A stretch of DNA of 64,000 nucleotides from Pseudomonas sp. QTF5 (GTDB taxonomy: Bacteria; Pseudomonadota; Gammaproteobacteria; Pseudomonadales; Pseudomonadaceae): positions 1 to 64,000 of the forward strand of contig NZ_AZRW02000016.1 in the NCBI RefSeq assembly GCF_000512695.2, read 5' to 3'. Numbering within the stretch: the stretch's first letter is position 1; the number at the start of each line of letters is the position of its first letter. This document shows, piece after piece, positions 48,740 to 62,100 of this stretch. The position numbers and the translations under genes were made by a program. The notes under the pieces are model-generated. The model was not told the origin of the DNA. It saw nothing but the letters and a program-made list of their open reading frames with translations, and made no database searches.

Positions 48740-50298
48740 CCGCCAAAGAGCAGAAGCGCCAACCCATTTCCACCGGCTCCGAATGGACATTCGAGCTGAT
48801 CCAGGCCTACGACCGCGAAATCAGTCGTCTCGCGGCCCGCTACGCGCTGGATACCTACCCCAACCAGATCGAAGTGATCACCGCCGAGCAGATGATGGAT
48901 GCCTACGCCTCTGTCGGCATGCCCTTGGGTTATCACCATTGGTCCTATGGCAAACACTTCCTCAGCACCGAAAAATCCTACAGTCGTGGCCAGATGGGTC
49001 TGGCCTACGAGATTGTGATCAACTCGGACCCCTGCATAGCCTATCTCATGGAAGAAAACACCATCTGCATGCAGGCGCTGGTGGTGGCTCACGCGTGCTA
49101 CGGCCATAACAGTTTTTTCAAAGGCAACTACCTGTTCCGCACCTGGACCGACGCCAGCTCGATCATCGATTACCTGGTGTTCGCCAAGCAGTACATCATG
49201 CAGTGCGAAGAACGCCACGGGATCGACGCGGTAGAGGACTTGCTCGATTCCTGCCATGCGCTGATGAATTACGGCGTCGACCGTTACAAACGCCCTTATC
49301 CGATTTCCGCCGAAGAAGAACGCCGTCGGCAGAAGGATCGGGAAGAGCATCTGCAAAAGCAGATCAACGATTTGTGGCGGACCATCCCAAAAGGCGCGGA
49401 CAAGTACAGCGACAAGGACAACGCACGCTTCCCCGCCGAACCTCAGGAAAATATCCTGTACTTCATCGAAAAACACGCCCCGTTGCTGGAGCCTTGGCAG
49501 CGCGAAATCGTGCGGATCGTGCGCAAGATCGCCCAGTATTTTTATCCACAGCGCCAGACCCAGGTGATGAACGAAGGCTGGGCCACGTTCTGGCACTACA
49601 CCTTGATGAACGACTTGTATGACGAAGGCCTGGTCACCGAAGGCTTCATGATGGAATTTCTGACTTCCCATACCAGCGTGGTCTTTCAACCCGGCTTCGA
49701 CAGCCCCTACTACAACGGCATCAACCCATACACCCTGGGTTTTGCCATGTATCGCGATATCCGCCGGATATGCGAACACCCCACCGAAGAGGACTATCGC
49801 TGGTTTCCGGAAATCGCTGGCACCGACTGGCTGTCCAGCATCAAATTCGCCATGAGCAGCTTCAAGGACGAGAGTTTCATCCTGCAGTACCTGTCACCCA
49901 AGGTGATCCGCGACCTCAAGCTGTTCAGCATCCTCGATGACGATCAGAAGGACGATCTGCTGGTTCCAGCGATACACGACGAAGAAGGCTATCGAACCAT
50001 TCGTGAAACCCTGGCGGCACAATACAACCTGGGCAATCGCGAACCCAACATACAGATCTACAGTATCGATCGGCGTGGCGACCGCTCCCTGACTTTGCGT
50101 CACCAGCAACACGACCGCAAACCGCTGGGCGACTCTACCGACGAAGTGCTCAAGCACCTGCACCGCCTCTGGGGCTTCGACATTCATCTGGAAACCCTGC
50201 AAGGAGATCAGGTAATGAAAACCCATCATGTTCCGCCCCGAAGCGAGCATGGCGAGGGGGACTACGGCCGGCTGGACTTGGCAGTCATTCATCTTTGA
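48736..50298 (+). CDS. spoVR: SpoVR family protein (YcgB)
   Basis: A 520-aa protein, homologous to B. subtilis SpoVR and E. coli YcgB. Recognisable segments are [15 protein letters not shown] at the start, [16 protein letters not shown], and [21 protein letters not shown] with the His/Glu pattern of a possible metal site. No biochemical role is established. It is coupled to yeaH by a 4-bp overlap and ends the trio. Confidence 0.92.
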   Translation: MTAKEQKRQPISTGSEWTFELIQAYDREISRLAARYALDTYPNQIEVITAEQMMDAYASVGMPLGYHHWSYGKHFLSTEKSYSRGQMGLAYEIVINSDPCIAYLMEENTICMQALVVAHACYGHNSFFKGNYLFRTWTDASSIIDYLVFAKQYIMQCEERHGIDAVEDLLDSCHALMNYGVDRYKRPYPISAEEERRRQKDREEHLQKQINDLWRTIPKGADKYSDKDNARFPAEPQENILYFIEKHAPLLEPWQREIVRIVRKIAQYFYPQRQTQVMNEGWATFWHYTLMNDLYDEGLVTEGFMMEFLTSHTSVVFQPGFDSPYYNGINPYTLGFAMYRDIRRICEHPTEEDYRWFPEIAGTDWLSSIKFAMSSFKDESFILQYLSPKVIRDLKLFSILDDDQKDDLLVPAIHDEEGYRTIRETLAAQYNLGNREPNIQIYSIDRRGDRSLTLRHQQHDRKPLGDSTDEVLKHLHRLWGFDIHLETLQGDQVMKTHHVPPRSEHGEGDYGRLDLAVIHL

Positions 50299-50363
50299 TC
50301 CTGTTTTTCTGCCTCCGGAAGTTCGACGCAAAGGTTATTCTGTCGGGCTAACGGAGGTTTTTT

Positions 50364-51593
50364 ATGCAGATTTATAAAGTCGGTGGAGCGGTCCGCGATC
50401 GCCTGCTGGGCAAACCTGTCACCGATATCGACTGGGTCGTTGTGGGCGCCACCACCGAAGAAATGCTCGCCAAGGGCTTTCGTCCGGTGGGCGCGGACTT
50501 CCCGGTGTTTCTTCACCCAAAAAGCGGTGAGGAATACGCCCTCGCCCGCACTGAACGCAAAAACGGGCGCGGCTACGGCGGCTTCATCTTTCACGCCAGC
50601 CCCGACGTCACGCTCGAAGAAGATCTGATTCGTCGCGACCTGACGATCAACGCCATGGCCGAAGACGATCACCAGAACCTGACCGACCCTTACCATGGTC
50701 AACGGGATCTCGAGGCGCGCCTTCTTCGTCACGTTTCCCCCGCGTTCGCCGAAGATCCTCTCCGTGTCTTGCGCGTTGCCCGCTTCGCCGCGCGTTACGC
50801 GGAACTGGGCTTCACCGTCGCCCCCGAGACATTGGAGCTGATGCGCCAACTCAGCGAATCAGGTGAATTGGAAGCGTTGACCGCGGAACGCAGCTGGAAA
50901 GAAATCGCCCGCGCGCTGATGGAGGAGCAGCCCCAGGTGTTCATCGCGGTGCTGCGCGAGTGCGGTGCTCTCAAGGTACTGATGCCGGAAGTCGACGCAC
51001 TGTTCGGCGTACCGCAACCCGAAGCCCATCACCCGGAAATCGACACTGGCGTGCATACCCTGAGCGTGCTGGAGCAAGCGGCGCTGCACAAACAACCGCT
51101 GACCGTACGCTGGGCCTGCTTGCTGCATGACCTGGGCAAAGGATTGACGCCTGAGGAAGAATGGCCCCGCCACATCGCCCACGAGCACAATGGCCTGAAG
51201 CTGATCAAAGCGGTCAACGAGCGTTTCAAGGCACCGAAGGACTGTCAGGAACTGGCGCTGCTGGTAGGCGAGTATCACACCCATGGCCATCGTGCGCTGG
51301 AGCTGAAACCGTCGACCTTATTGGAGTTGCTGCAGAGTTTCGACGTCTATCGTCGACCCCAGCGCTTTGAGGAATTTATCGCGGCGTGCGAGATGGACGC
51401 TCGGGGGCGTAAAGGCCTGGAGCAGAGAAGTTATCCACAGGCGGATTATTTGCGGGGCGCGGCAACTGCGGCGCGAAGCGTTGCGGTTCAGCCATTGCTG
51501 GAGAAGGGCTTCAAGGGACCGGAGTTGGGCGAGGCGATCAAGCGCGAGCGGCTCAAGGCGTTGAAGGCTTACAAAGAGGCGGCGTCAGTTTGA
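50364..51593 (+). CDS. cca: Multifunctional CCA tRNA nucleotidyltransferase
   Basis: Adds or repairs the 3' CCA of tRNAs without a template. The 409-aa protein has the class II signature [21 protein letters not shown] at the N-terminus with the metal-binding DxD (DIDW), the [10 protein letters not shown] motif, and a C-terminal HD domain (HDLGKGL) that gives phosphatase/phosphodiesterase activity in the long form. Start ATG with GGAGG. Confidence 0.95.
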   Translation: MQIYKVGGAVRDRLLGKPVTDIDWVVVGATTEEMLAKGFRPVGADFPVFLHPKSGEEYALARTERKNGRGYGGFIFHASPDVTLEEDLIRRDLTINAMAEDDHQNLTDPYHGQRDLEARLLRHVSPAFAEDPLRVLRVARFAARYAELGFTVAPETLELMRQLSESGELEALTAERSWKEIARALMEEQPQVFIAVLRECGALKVLMPEVDALFGVPQPEAHHPEIDTGVHTLSVLEQAALHKQPLTVRWACLLHDLGKGLTPEEEWPRHIAHEHNGLKLIKAVNERFKAPKDCQELALLVGEYHTHGHRALELKPSTLLELLQSFDVYRRPQRFEEFIAACEMDARGRKGLEQRSYPQADYLRGAATAARSVAVQPLLEKGFKGPELGEAIKRERLKALKAYKEAASV

Positions 51594-51598
51594 AAGCA

Positions 51599-51665
51599 TC
51601 GCGGGCAAGCCCGGCTCCCACAGGATTTTGCATAGAACCTGTGGGAGCGGGCTTGCCCGCGAAAG
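51599..51665. repeat. REP doublet (inverted pair)
   Basis: ATCGCGGGCAAGCCCGGCTC and the inverse TGTGGGAGCGGGCTTGCCCG, a variant of the REP core with GCGGGCAAGC in place of GCGAGCAAGC, lie between the convergent cca and folK genes. Confidence 0.88.
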
Positions 51666-51676
51666 CGTCAGCACCG

Positions 51677-52195
51677 TCAAAGCAAATCGGAAGGGGTCAA
51701 CTGCTGGCCCCGCCACTCAAACGCCACCGGCGCCAACACCTGATCGATTTGCGCCTCACTCCACAGAGTCGCAAAGCTCTTGCCTACGCCCGGATGCACT
51801 CTATCCGGCGCAATCAGCGACAACGGCCATAGCACGAAAGCATTTTTCAGAATCTCTGCCCTCGGCAAGATCAAGCCATCGAAGTTGCCCACCAGGTCGC
51901 CGAACAGCAGCACGTCGATATCCAGCGGCAAGCCCTTGCGGTCCGGCGCGTAACGGCCGTTATCCGCTTCGATGAATTTCAACCGTCGATCCAGTTCCAT
52001 CAGCGGCAGATCGGTGAAGGCCGAGACCACAAAGTTGTAGAACGGCCCGCTTTTGATCCCCACTGGCTGGCTTTCGAATACCGCCGAGCAGCGCATATCC
52101 ACCAGGAAACCCGCCAGGGCGTCCAGGCCTGCCTGCAAATGGGATTCGCGCTCGATATTGCTACCAAGCCCGAGATACACCTGAGTCAGCGACAT
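51677..52195 (-). CDS. folK: 2-amino-4-hydroxy-6-hydroxymethyldihydropteridine pyrophosphokinase
   Basis: Transfers pyrophosphate from ATP to the pterin in folate synthesis. The 172-aa protein has YLGLGSNIERESHL at the N-terminus and the family signature RKGLPLDIDVLLFGD (about 85-99) with the two metal-binding aspartates. It overlaps folB by 10 bp, the enzyme that makes its substrate. Confidence 0.93.
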   Translation of the reverse strand: MSLTQVYLGLGSNIERESHLQAGLDALAGFLVDMRCSAVFESQPVGIKSGPFYNFVVSAFTDLPLMELDRRLKFIEADNGRYAPDRKGLPLDIDVLLFGDLVGNFDGLILPRAEILKNAFVLWPLSLIAPDRVHPGVGKSFATLWSEAQIDQVLAPVAFEWRGQQLTPSDLL

Positions 52196-52542
52196 CCGCG
52201 CTCGATCTCCACGCCCACACCACCCGTGGCAGCCGGGATGGCACCTGGTTTGGTCAGTTTGAGGCGCATCCAGGTGATCTTGAATTCGCTCATCAGCACT
52301 TCTGCCAGACGCTCGGCAAAGGTCTCGACCAGTTGGAACTGCGCCTGCTCGGCAAACGCCTGGATGCGCGACGAAACGCTCGCGTAGTCGAGCGCCAGGG
52401 TCAGGTCATCACCGGCGGCGGCCGGACGATTGTCCCAGGCGAAGCTCAGATCAAGTCGCAGACACTGTCGGATGCCTCGTTCCCAGTCGTAGGCACCAAT
52501 CACAGTGTCGACTTCCAGGCCCTCGATAAACACTCTGTCCAA
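52186..52542 (-). CDS. folB: Dihydroneopterin aldolase
   Basis: Cuts dihydroneopterin to 6-hydroxymethyldihydropterin. The 118-aa protein reads [20 protein letters not shown] with the catalytic Glu, and [18 protein letters not shown] at the end with the conserved Lys. It starts at a TTG: the upstream residues in the open frame (SCSGEKC) are unlike the family, while the TTG start matches the normal N-terminus exactly. GGAGAGAAG lies just before it. Confidence 0.9.
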   Translation of the reverse strand: MDRVFIEGLEVDTVIGAYDWERGIRQCLRLDLSFAWDNRPAAAGDDLTLALDYASVSSRIQAFAEQAQFQLVETFAERLAEVLMSEFKITWMRLKLTKPGAIPAATGGVGVEIERGCR

Positions 52543-52616
52543 GCACTTCTCTCCACTGCACGACAAGGGCGCAATGCGCCGTTAGAATCAGGGCGTCCTC
52601 GCCCGGAATAGTTAGC

Positions 52617-53186
52617 ATGTTTTGGTTACTGGCGATCCTCGCCTACCTGCTCGGCTCTCTGTCCTTCGCCATTTTGCTCAGCCGCCTGACCGGTAACCCC
52701 GATCCGCGAATGAGTGGCTCGGGCAATGCCGGTGCCACCAACATGTTGCGTCTGGCCGGCAAGAAACTCGCCATCCTGACCCTGGTCGGCGACCTCTGCA
52801 AAGGGCTACTGCCCGTACTGATCGCCGGCGTTGCGGGCCTTTCGCTGCAAGAACAGGCCTGGATCGGCGTCTCTGCCGTTATCGGCCATCTATTCCCACT
52901 GTACTTTCGCTTTCGCGGTGGCAAAGGTGTCGCCACTGCGGCTGGCATGCTGCTGGGGCTCTATCCGCCCGCCGCGCTGCTGGCGGTTTGCGCCTGGCTG
53001 CTGACGTTCTACCTGACCCGCACCAGCTCACTCGCCGCCCTGATTGCCACACCACTGACCCTGCCATTGTTTGCCTGGCAGGAACCGGCGGCATTGCTGC
53101 CCATGAGCGCACTCACAGGCCTGATCGTCTGGCGTCATCGCGGCAATCTACGCGACCTGTTTGCCGGGCGCGAACGGCATTTTTAA
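52617..53186 (+). CDS. plsY: Glycerol-3-phosphate acyltransferase PlsY
   Basis: Inner-membrane enzyme that acylates glycerol-3-phosphate from acyl-phosphate, the first step of phospholipid synthesis. The 189-aa protein has five or so membrane segments and the three loop motifs: [30 protein letters not shown] and the C-terminal [18 protein letters not shown]. It is divergent from folB. Confidence 0.95.
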   Translation: MFWLLAILAYLLGSLSFAILLSRLTGNPDPRMSGSGNAGATNMLRLAGKKLAILTLVGDLCKGLLPVLIAGVAGLSLQEQAWIGVSAVIGHLFPLYFRFRGGKGVATAAGMLLGLYPPAALLAVCAWLLTFYLTRTSSLAALIATPLTLPLFAWQEPAALLPMSALTGLIVWRHRGNLRDLFAGRERHF

Positions 53187-53209
53187 ATACCGCACGTGAG
53201 CACCGCTCA

Positions 53210-54235
53210 TCACAGCGCCGACAATTGCTCCATCGGCCAGCGCGCCTGCACGCTGATCGCCAGGCTTTCATGCTGACCGGCCTGCAAGCGCTGGCAGCCG
53301 GCAAACGCAATCATCGCGCCATTATCGGTGCAGAACTCTGGACGGGCATAAAACACATCGCCCTTCATGTCGCCGAGCATTTTCTCCAGAGAAGCCCGCA
53401 GCGCTTTATTGGCGCTGACGCCCCCTGCGATCACCAAACGCTTGAGACCCGCCTGTTTCAGGGCACGCTTGCACTTGATGGTCAAAGTCTCCACCACGGC
53501 CTGCTGGAACGCCAGCGAGATGTCGCAACGGGCTTGCTCGCTGTCGTCCCCGGCGTTGACGCTCTGCTGCCAGGTGTTCAGAGCAAAGGTTTTCAGGCCG
53601 CTGAAGCTGAAAGCCAAGCCTGGACGATCACACATCGGACGCGGAAAAGTGAAACGTCCTGCAACGCCCTGCTCCGCCAGACGCGCGATCTCCGGGCCGC
53701 CCGGATAATTGAGCCCCATCATTTTCGCGGTTTTATCGAAAGCTTCGCCGGCAGCATCGTCGAGGGTCTCGCCCAAGAGCGTGTATTGACCGATCCCGTC
53801 GACCTGAACCAGCTGCGTATGACCGCCTGACACCAACAAAGCGACGAACGGGAACTCCGGAGGTTGCGACTCCAGCATCGGCGCCAGCAAGTGACCTTCC
53901 ATGTGGTGCACGCCCAAGGCCGGAATGCCCCAGGCAAAGGCCAGCGCCTGGGCGCAGGAAGCCCCCACCAGCAAGGCTCCGACCAGGCCAGGACCCGCGG
54001 TATAAGCGATGGCGTCGATCTCGGTCGGCACACAGCCAGCCTCGGCCAGGACCTGACGAATCAAGGGCAGCATGCGTTTGACGTGATCGCGCGAAGCCAG
54101 CTCCGGCACCACGCCGCCATAGGCACGATGCAGATCGATCTGACTGAACAGCGCGTCGGCCAACAACCCGCGTTCACTGTCGTAAAGTGCGACACCGGTT
54201 TCGTCGCAAGAGGTTTCTAATCCCAGTACTAGCAT
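53210..54235 (-). CDS. tsaD: tRNA N6-threonylcarbamoyladenosine transferase subunit TsaD
   Basis: Catalytic subunit that moves threonylcarbamoyl to A37 of ANN-decoding tRNAs. The 341-aa ASKHA protein has [14 protein letters not shown], the metal-binding [21 protein letters not shown], and [10 protein letters not shown] near the nucleotide. It is divergent from rpsU, with which it shares a 199-bp gap. Confidence 0.96.
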   Translation of the reverse strand: MLVLGLETSCDETGVALYDSERGLLADALFSQIDLHRAYGGVVPELASRDHVKRMLPLIRQVLAEAGCVPTEIDAIAYTAGPGLVGALLVGASCAQALAFAWGIPALGVHHMEGHLLAPMLESQPPEFPFVALLVSGGHTQLVQVDGIGQYTLLGETLDDAAGEAFDKTAKMMGLNYPGGPEIARLAEQGVAGRFTFPRPMCDRPGLAFSFSGLKTFALNTWQQSVNAGDDSEQARCDISLAFQQAVVETLTIKCKRALKQAGLKRLVIAGGVSANKALRASLEKMLGDMKGDVFYARPEFCTDNGAMIAFAGCQRLQAGQHESLAISVQARWPMEQLSAL

Positions 54236-54434
54236 GGGTTTGCGCCTTGTAGAGGCTGAATTCGAAGGCGCGCATAATAGTCGTCGCGTGATGCCCCGAC
54301 CAGCGGTTTTCGATCAGAGGCTTTGCATTCCGAGCGATGAGGGGTTAACATCCGCAACCCTTAAAAACCGACGTCTTCAAGTGCTCTTTTGCCGCGAGGA
54401 TGTTGACCCCGGTAATGAATGAAGGTAGCTCTGG

Positions 54435-54650
54435 ATGCCAGCCGTCAAAGTAAAAGAGAACGAACCCTTCGACGTAGCTCTGCGTCGTTTCAAGCGCTCC
54501 TGCGAAAAAGCCGGTGTACTGGCTGAAGTTCGTAGCCGCGAATTTTACGAGAAGCCAACTTCTGAGCGTAAGCGTAAAGCAGCAGCCGCTGTTAAGCGTC
54601 ACGCCAAGAAAGTTCAGCGCGAACAGCGCCGCGCCGTTCGTCTGTACTAA
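54435..54650 (+). CDS. rpsU: 30S ribosomal protein S21
   Basis: A 71-aa basic protein, [20 protein letters not shown] at the start and a lysine/arginine-rich C-terminus, which is exactly the S21 pattern. It is the first gene of the rpsU-dnaG-rpoD macromolecular-synthesis group. Confidence 0.97.
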
Positions 54651-54680
54651 TACACAGACGATCGTAGCAAGCTTCTGCCA

Positions 54681-54701
54681 AGCCCGGCCCTCAGCCGGGC
54701 T
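54681..54701 (+). terminator. Hairpin after rpsU
   Basis: AGCCCGGC-cctca-GCCGGGCT is a perfect 8-bp stem 30 bp after rpsU. No U-run follows, so it may act as a partial terminator or mRNA-processing hairpin of the kind found between rpsU and dnaG in E. coli, which lowers primase expression relative to S21. Confidence 0.5.
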
Positions 54702-55131
54702 AATGGCATTTGCGGACATCGCTTGATGCTTCACCGTCAAAGCCGCAGACGCGACCGAGACAAATCTGCTTCACAACGTCAGACCTGGCTCTTTTGCCAG
54801 CGGTGCACGTCTTTTCTGACGAGCCTTCCAAGGCTACTGACGAGCACACCCACTGATTCCTCTCACGACGATCAGCCCAAGGCACCTTCTTGCGTGCCCG
54901 CTTATGAGCTATCCGAGGCCAATGACTGGCTGTTGTCGGATTCAGCGAAACACTTTCAAATAGTCGAATACTGACTGGTACTAATGTCAGTGGATTTTCG
55001 GCAGATACACTTCCCGACAGCGATACGCAGACGACACCGGTCGAGCCGCACACCCTGCGCGCCTCAAACAACGACACGCGTTCGGCCGCCCTTCGTTTTG
55101 GGTCCATTTCAGCGCAGATGACGAGAACGCC
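54702..55131. other. rpsU-dnaG gap without a recognised gene
   Basis: A 430-bp stretch with no ORF that I can recognise. In PAO1 I recall a yqeY-like gene (PA0578) here; nothing resembling its product (glutamyl amidotransferase tail domain) is visible in any frame. An open frame at 54723-54974 (+) codes for 83 residues of unremarkable composition and is not called. The region may hold a dnaG promoter but I see no good -10/-35 pair. Confidence 0.5.
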
Positions 55132-57099
55132 ATGGCCGGGCTAATTCCCCAGAGCTTCATTGACGACCTTCTGAACCGCACCGACATCGTCGACGTGGTC
55201 AGCTCGCGCCTGCAAATGAAAAAAGCCGGCAAGAACTACACGGCCTGCTGCCCGTTTCACAAAGAAAAAACCCCCTCCTTCAGCGTCAGCCCCGACAAAC
55301 AGTTCTATTACTGCTTCGGCTGCGGCGCTGGCGGTAACGCCCTCGGCTTCATGATGGACCATGACAACCTGGATTTCGTCCAGGCTGTCGAAGAACTGGC
55401 CAAAGCCGCCGGCATGGAAATTCCCCGCGAAGAAAGTGGCCGACCGCACAAACCGCGGCAACCCACCGATTCGCCGCTGTATCCGCTGCTCACCGCCGCC
55501 GCCGATTTTTATCGTCAAGCCCTGAAAAGCCATCCGTCGCGCAAAGCCGCCGTGGATTACTTGAAGGGTCGCGGACTAACGGGGGAAATCGCCCGGGACT
55601 TCGGGCTCGGGTTTGCCCCGCCCGGCTGGGACAACCTGTTCAAACACCTGAGCAGCGACACCCTGCAGCAAAAAGCCATGATCGATGCCGGCCTGCTGAT
55701 CGAGAACGCCGAAACCGGCAAGCGCTATGACCGCTTCCGCGATCGCGTGATGTTCCCGATCCGCGACAGTCGCGGGCGCATCATCGCCTTCGGTGGCCGG
55801 GTACTGGGCGACGATAAGCCGAAATACCTGAACTCACCGGAAACCCCGGTTTTCCATAAAGGCCAGGAACTCTACGGCCTTTATGAAGCACGCAAAAACA
55901 ACCGCAACCTCGACGAAATCATCGTCGTCGAAGGCTATATGGACGTTATCGCCCTCGCCCAGCAAGGCCTGCGCAATGCCGTCGCAACCTTGGGCACCGC
56001 CACCAGCGAAGAGCACATGAAGCGCCTGTTTCGCGTCGTGCCCAGCGTGCTGTTCTGCTTTGATGGCGACCAGGCGGGCCGAAATGCCGCCTGGCGAGCA
56101 CTGGAGGCAACCCTGCCATGCCTGCAGGACGGGCGTCGGGCGCGCTTTCTGTTTCTGCCCGAGGGTGAGGACCCGGACACCCTGGTCCGTTCCGAGGGCA
56201 CTGACGCCTTCCGCGCGCGAATCAATCAGCACGCCCAGCCATTGGCCGATTACTTTTTTCAACAGTTGACCGAGGAATCGGACCCGCGCTCCCTCGAAGG
56301 CAAGGCCCACATGGCCACCCTCGCCGCACCGTTGATCGACAAAGTCCCGGGCGCCAACCTGCGCATCTTGATGCGCCAGCGCCTGAGCGAAATTACCGGG
56401 CTTAGCGGTGAAGCCGTGAGCCAACTGGTGCAAAGCGCGCCTCAGGAAGCGCCACCGGCTTACGATCCGGGCATCGATTACGACGCCATGCCCGATTACA
56501 GCGACTACCATCAGCCGCAGGCACAAGAGATGTACGTGCCGCAGCAGGAATGGACGCCGAAAAAGCCTGGGGCAGGCGGCAAGAAATGGGACAAGAAACC
56601 GTGGGACAAAAACGGCAAGTGTGGCGGCGATCGCGATCAACCGCGCGCGCCACGGGTACCGGCCGCTGTAGAGCCGCCCACCCTGGCAGCCTTGCGCACG
56701 CTACTGCATCACCCGCAACTGGCTGAGAAAGTCGAGGACGCCGGGCACTTCGCTGCCGAGGACCATACCAACACGCAACTGTTGGTCGCCCTGCTCGAAG
56801 CCGTACAGAAGAATCCCAAGCTAAACTCATTTCAACTGATTGCGCGCTGGCACGGCACCGAACAAGGCCGACTGCTCAAAGCGCTGGCAGAAAAGGAATG
56901 GCTGATTGATGGAGATAACCTTGAACAACAGTTTTTCGACACCATTACTAGCTTGTCAGCCCGCCAACGCGAGCGAAACCTGGAACAACTTCTTCGAAAA
57001 GCACGTCAAAGTGAATTGAGCACCGAAGAGAAAAATCAACTGCGCGACCTTTTAAGTCGCAATGTTTCCGCATCAAGCCCGACCTCAACTGGCGCGTGA
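55132..57099 (+). CDS. dnaG: DNA primase
   Basis: Synthesises RNA primers at the replication fork. The 655-aa protein has the N-terminal zinc-binding domain (CPFHKEKTPSFSVSPDK and YYCFGCGAGG), the TOPRIM core (EGYMDVIALAQ, FCFDGDQAGR) and a C-terminal helicase-binding domain (about 515-655). Between them is a low-complexity stretch (KKPGAGGKKWDKKPWDKNGK, about 482-501) typical of Pseudomonas DnaG linkers. Confidence 0.97.
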   Translation: MAGLIPQSFIDDLLNRTDIVDVVSSRLQMKKAGKNYTACCPFHKEKTPSFSVSPDKQFYYCFGCGAGGNALGFMMDHDNLDFVQAVEELAKAAGMEIPREESGRPHKPRQPTDSPLYPLLTAAADFYRQALKSHPSRKAAVDYLKGRGLTGEIARDFGLGFAPPGWDNLFKHLSSDTLQQKAMIDAGLLIENAETGKRYDRFRDRVMFPIRDSRGRIIAFGGRVLGDDKPKYLNSPETPVFHKGQELYGLYEARKNNRNLDEIIVVEGYMDVIALAQQGLRNAVATLGTATSEEHMKRLFRVVPSVLFCFDGDQAGRNAAWRALEATLPCLQDGRRARFLFLPEGEDPDTLVRSEGTDAFRARINQHAQPLADYFFQQLTEESDPRSLEGKAHMATLAAPLIDKVPGANLRILMRQRLSEITGLSGEAVSQLVQSAPQEAPPAYDPGIDYDAMPDYSDYHQPQAQEMYVPQQEWTPKKPGAGGKKWDKKPWDKNGKCGGDRDQPRAPRVPAAVEPPTLAALRTLLHHPQLAEKVEDAGHFAAEDHTNTQLLVALLEAVQKNPKLNSFQLIARWHGTEQGRLLKALAEKEWLIDGDNLEQQFFDTITSLSARQRERNLEQLLRKARQSELSTEEKNQLRDLLSRNVSASSPTSTGA

Positions 57100-57113
57100 G
57101 GTCATAGCTCAGG

Positions 57114-57119
57114 TATAAT
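57114..57119 (+). promoter_or_regulatory. Candidate rpoD promoter -10
   Basis: TATAAT lies 48 bp before the rpoD ATG in the short dnaG-rpoD gap. No convincing -35 is seen at 16-18 bp, so this may be a weak internal promoter or chance. Confidence 0.35.
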
Positions 57120-57166
57120 CCTCGGCTTGTTTTTTGCCCGCCAAGACCTTCAGTGGATAGGGTGTT

Positions 57167-59014
<1,848 letters not shown>

Positions 59015-59020
59015 TCACAG

Positions 59021-59047
59021 AACCCCCGGCCCAGGCCGGGGGTTTTG
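59021..59047 (+). terminator. rpoD terminator
   Basis: ACCCCCGGCC-CA-GGCCGGGGGT followed by TTTGCTTT directly after the rpoD stop; a strong intrinsic terminator closing the operon. Confidence 0.9.
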
Positions 59048-59136
59048 CTTTATACAGATTAAATGCCCCGCACGTCCCCCGCTCCGAATAGCCCGTCTAC
59101 ACTCGAAACATTCCCCCAAGCCATAACGAGACCGTT

Positions 59137-62100
59137 ATGCCCAGATGGCCGACCGTGCTTTTTTTGCTGTCGCTGATGACCTGGACCGCAACGGCTGGCG
59201 CGTTGACTCTTACCGACGAAGAACGTAGCTGGCTGACGGCTCACCCGGAATTGCGCCTGGGCGTGGACGCGTCCTGGCCGCCGTTTGAGTTTCGCGACGA
59301 ACACGGGCGTTATCAGGGCCTGGCAGCGGACTACATCAACGTCATCCGTCAACGGCTGGCCATCAAACTCACGCCCATCGAACCGGTCAGCTGGACCGAA
59401 GTCTTGCAGCAGGCCAAAAAAGGCAAACTAGACATCTTGCCGGGCATCATGTCGACTCCCGAGCGCCAGACGTATCTGTCGTTCACCCGCCCCTATCTCG
59501 ACTTTCCGATAGTCATTCTGGCTCACGTCGGAGGCCCCCAACCGCGCAAACTCGAAGACCTGTACGGGCTTAAGATCGCCGTGGTGGAAAACTACGCCCC
59601 CCATGAACTATTGCGCACCCACCATCCCGACCTGAATCTGGTGGCGATGCCCAATGTCAGCTCGGCGCTGCAGGCGCTGGCCACCGACGCCGTGGACGCC
59701 GTAGTGGGCGATCTCGCTTCCAGTGTCTGGAGCCTGCGCCAACTCAAGCTCGACGGGCTCTACGTCAGCGGTGAAACACCCTATCGCTACCAATTGGCGA
59801 TGGCCGTGCCTCCGAACAATAAGCTGCTGGTCAGCATCCTGGACAAAGTCCTGGCAGACATGACCCCGAGTGAAATCAGTGCAATCCAGGAACATTGGAT
59901 CGGTAACGTCCTGGACCATCGAACCTTCTGGCTCGACGTACTGATTTACGGCCTGCCAGGATTACTGTTTCTGATGATCGTGCTGGCCGTGGTTATCCGG
60001 ATCAACCGCCGACTCAGCTCGGAAATTGCCCGTCGGGTCGCTCTGGAACAGGAGCTGCGCAGCAGCGAATACCATTACCGCGGCCTGGTGGAGAGTCTTT
60101 CGGCCATCGCCTGGGAAGCGCGGATCAGCGATTACACCTACAGCTACGTGTCACCCCATGCTCAGGATCTCCTTGGTTATCCCCTGCCCCATTGGCTGAT
60201 TCCGGGTTTCTGGCGCAACATCATCCACCCCGCGGACCTGACCCGGGCCCAAACCTTCTGCGACCGTGAAGTGGCGGCCGGGCGCGATCACAGCGTCGAT
60301 TACCGAGTCATCACCGCTGACGGCCGCTGCCTTTGGGTTCGCGATATCGTCAGCCTGATCGAGCACGCCCATGAACCGGTACTGCGCGGGCTGATGATCG
60401 ACATCAGCGAAGCCAAGCGTACCGAAGAGGCGCTGCGCCTCTCGGAACAGAAGTTTGCTTCGGTGTTCCAGCAATGCCCGGATATTCTAGTGATCGCGCG
60501 GCTTTGCGACGGTTGTCTGCTGGAAGTCAACGAAGCGTTCGAGGAACAGATCGGCCTCAAGGCCGAAGACGTCATAGGCCAGACCGCCACCGATCTGAAT
60601 ATCTGGGGCGTACCCGGCGTGGGACCGGGTTTGTTGCAGCGCTTGCAGGCCGGCAGCATCCGCAATTTGGAGATGCCCTTTCGCCGCAGCAATGGCCAGG
60701 TGTTTACCGGCCTGATTTCCGCCGAGCCTTTCGATCTCGATACGACCCCGGCCCTGGTGGTCGTCGTGCGGGACATCAGTCAGCTCAAGGAAACCCAGCA
60801 ACAACTGCAAACCTCCGAAGAGAAATTCGCCAAGGCCTTTCATGCTTCCCCCGACGGTTTGCTGCTGTCCCGGCAGAGCGACGGTTTGTTGTTGGAAGTC
60901 AACGAAGGTTTCAGCCGCATTACCGGTTTCAACAGCGCAATGTCCGTGGATCGGTCGGCCCTGGACCTGGGGATCTGGGTCAACCTCAACGAACGCAAGC
61001 AGATGCTCGAGCTATTGCACCGGGATGGCTTCGTCCGTGACTTCGGTTGCCACATCCGCCGCAAAGACGGGCAAATCCGGCTTTGTGAGGTTTCAAGCCG
61101 GCCGTTGCCCATCGGCGATGAGGACTGCATGCTGACCATCGCCCGGGACATTACCGAGCGGCACCTGATGCAGGAGAAATTGCAACAGGCCGCCACGGTG
61201 TTCGAGAGCACCGCCGAGGGTGTATTGATCACCGACACCCAACAGCACATCAGTGCAGTTAATCGTGCATTCACCGAAATCACTGGCTACAGCGAGACAG
61301 AAGCATTGGGCCACACCCCTCGCCTGCTCGCCTCGGGCCTGCACGACAGCGCATTTTATGCGGCGATGTGGCATCAGTTGACCGCCGACGGTCATTGGCA
61401 AGGCGAGATTTCCAACCGGCGCAAGAATGGCGAGCTCTACCCGAGCTGGCTGACCATCAGCGCGGTGCGCAACCGGGACAACTTCATCACCCACTTTGTT
61501 GCGGTGTTCGCAGACATTTCCAGCCTCAAACACGCTCAGGCCAAACTCGACTACCAGGCGCATCACGACCCGCTGACCGGTCTGCCAAACCGCACGCTGT
61601 TCGAGAGCCGGCTGCTGACCGCGCTGAACAGCCAGCAGGAAAACGGCGGCCAGGGCGCGGTGCTGTTCCTCGATCTGGACCGCTTCAAACACATTAACGA
61701 CAGCCTCGGTCACCCGGTCGGCGATCTGCTGCTCAAAGGCATCGCCGTGCGCCTCAAGGAGCAACTGCGCGATATCGATACCGTGGCGCGCTTGGGTGGC
61801 GACGAATTCATCATCCTGCTCCCCGGCCTGCAACAGTCCAGCGATGCCGACAACATTGCCACCAAGCTCCTCAATTGCTTCTCCGCCCCTTTCCAGGCCG
61901 GTGAGCACGAGTTTTTCATCAGCGCCAGCATTGGCACCAGCCTGTACCCCAAAGACGGCTGCGACGTCGCCACGCTGGTCAAGAACGCCGACGCCGCGAT
62001 GTATCGCTCCAAGGCCAAGGGCCGCAACCGGGTTGAAAGCTACACCCGCGACCTCACCGCCCAAGCCAGCGAGCGCGTGGCGCTGGAACATGAACTGCGG

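Noticed and set aside
54723..54974. 83-codon open frame between rpsU and dnaG
   Set aside because: No ribosome site of note, no family resemblance, and Ser/Arg-rich composition as expected of chance frames.
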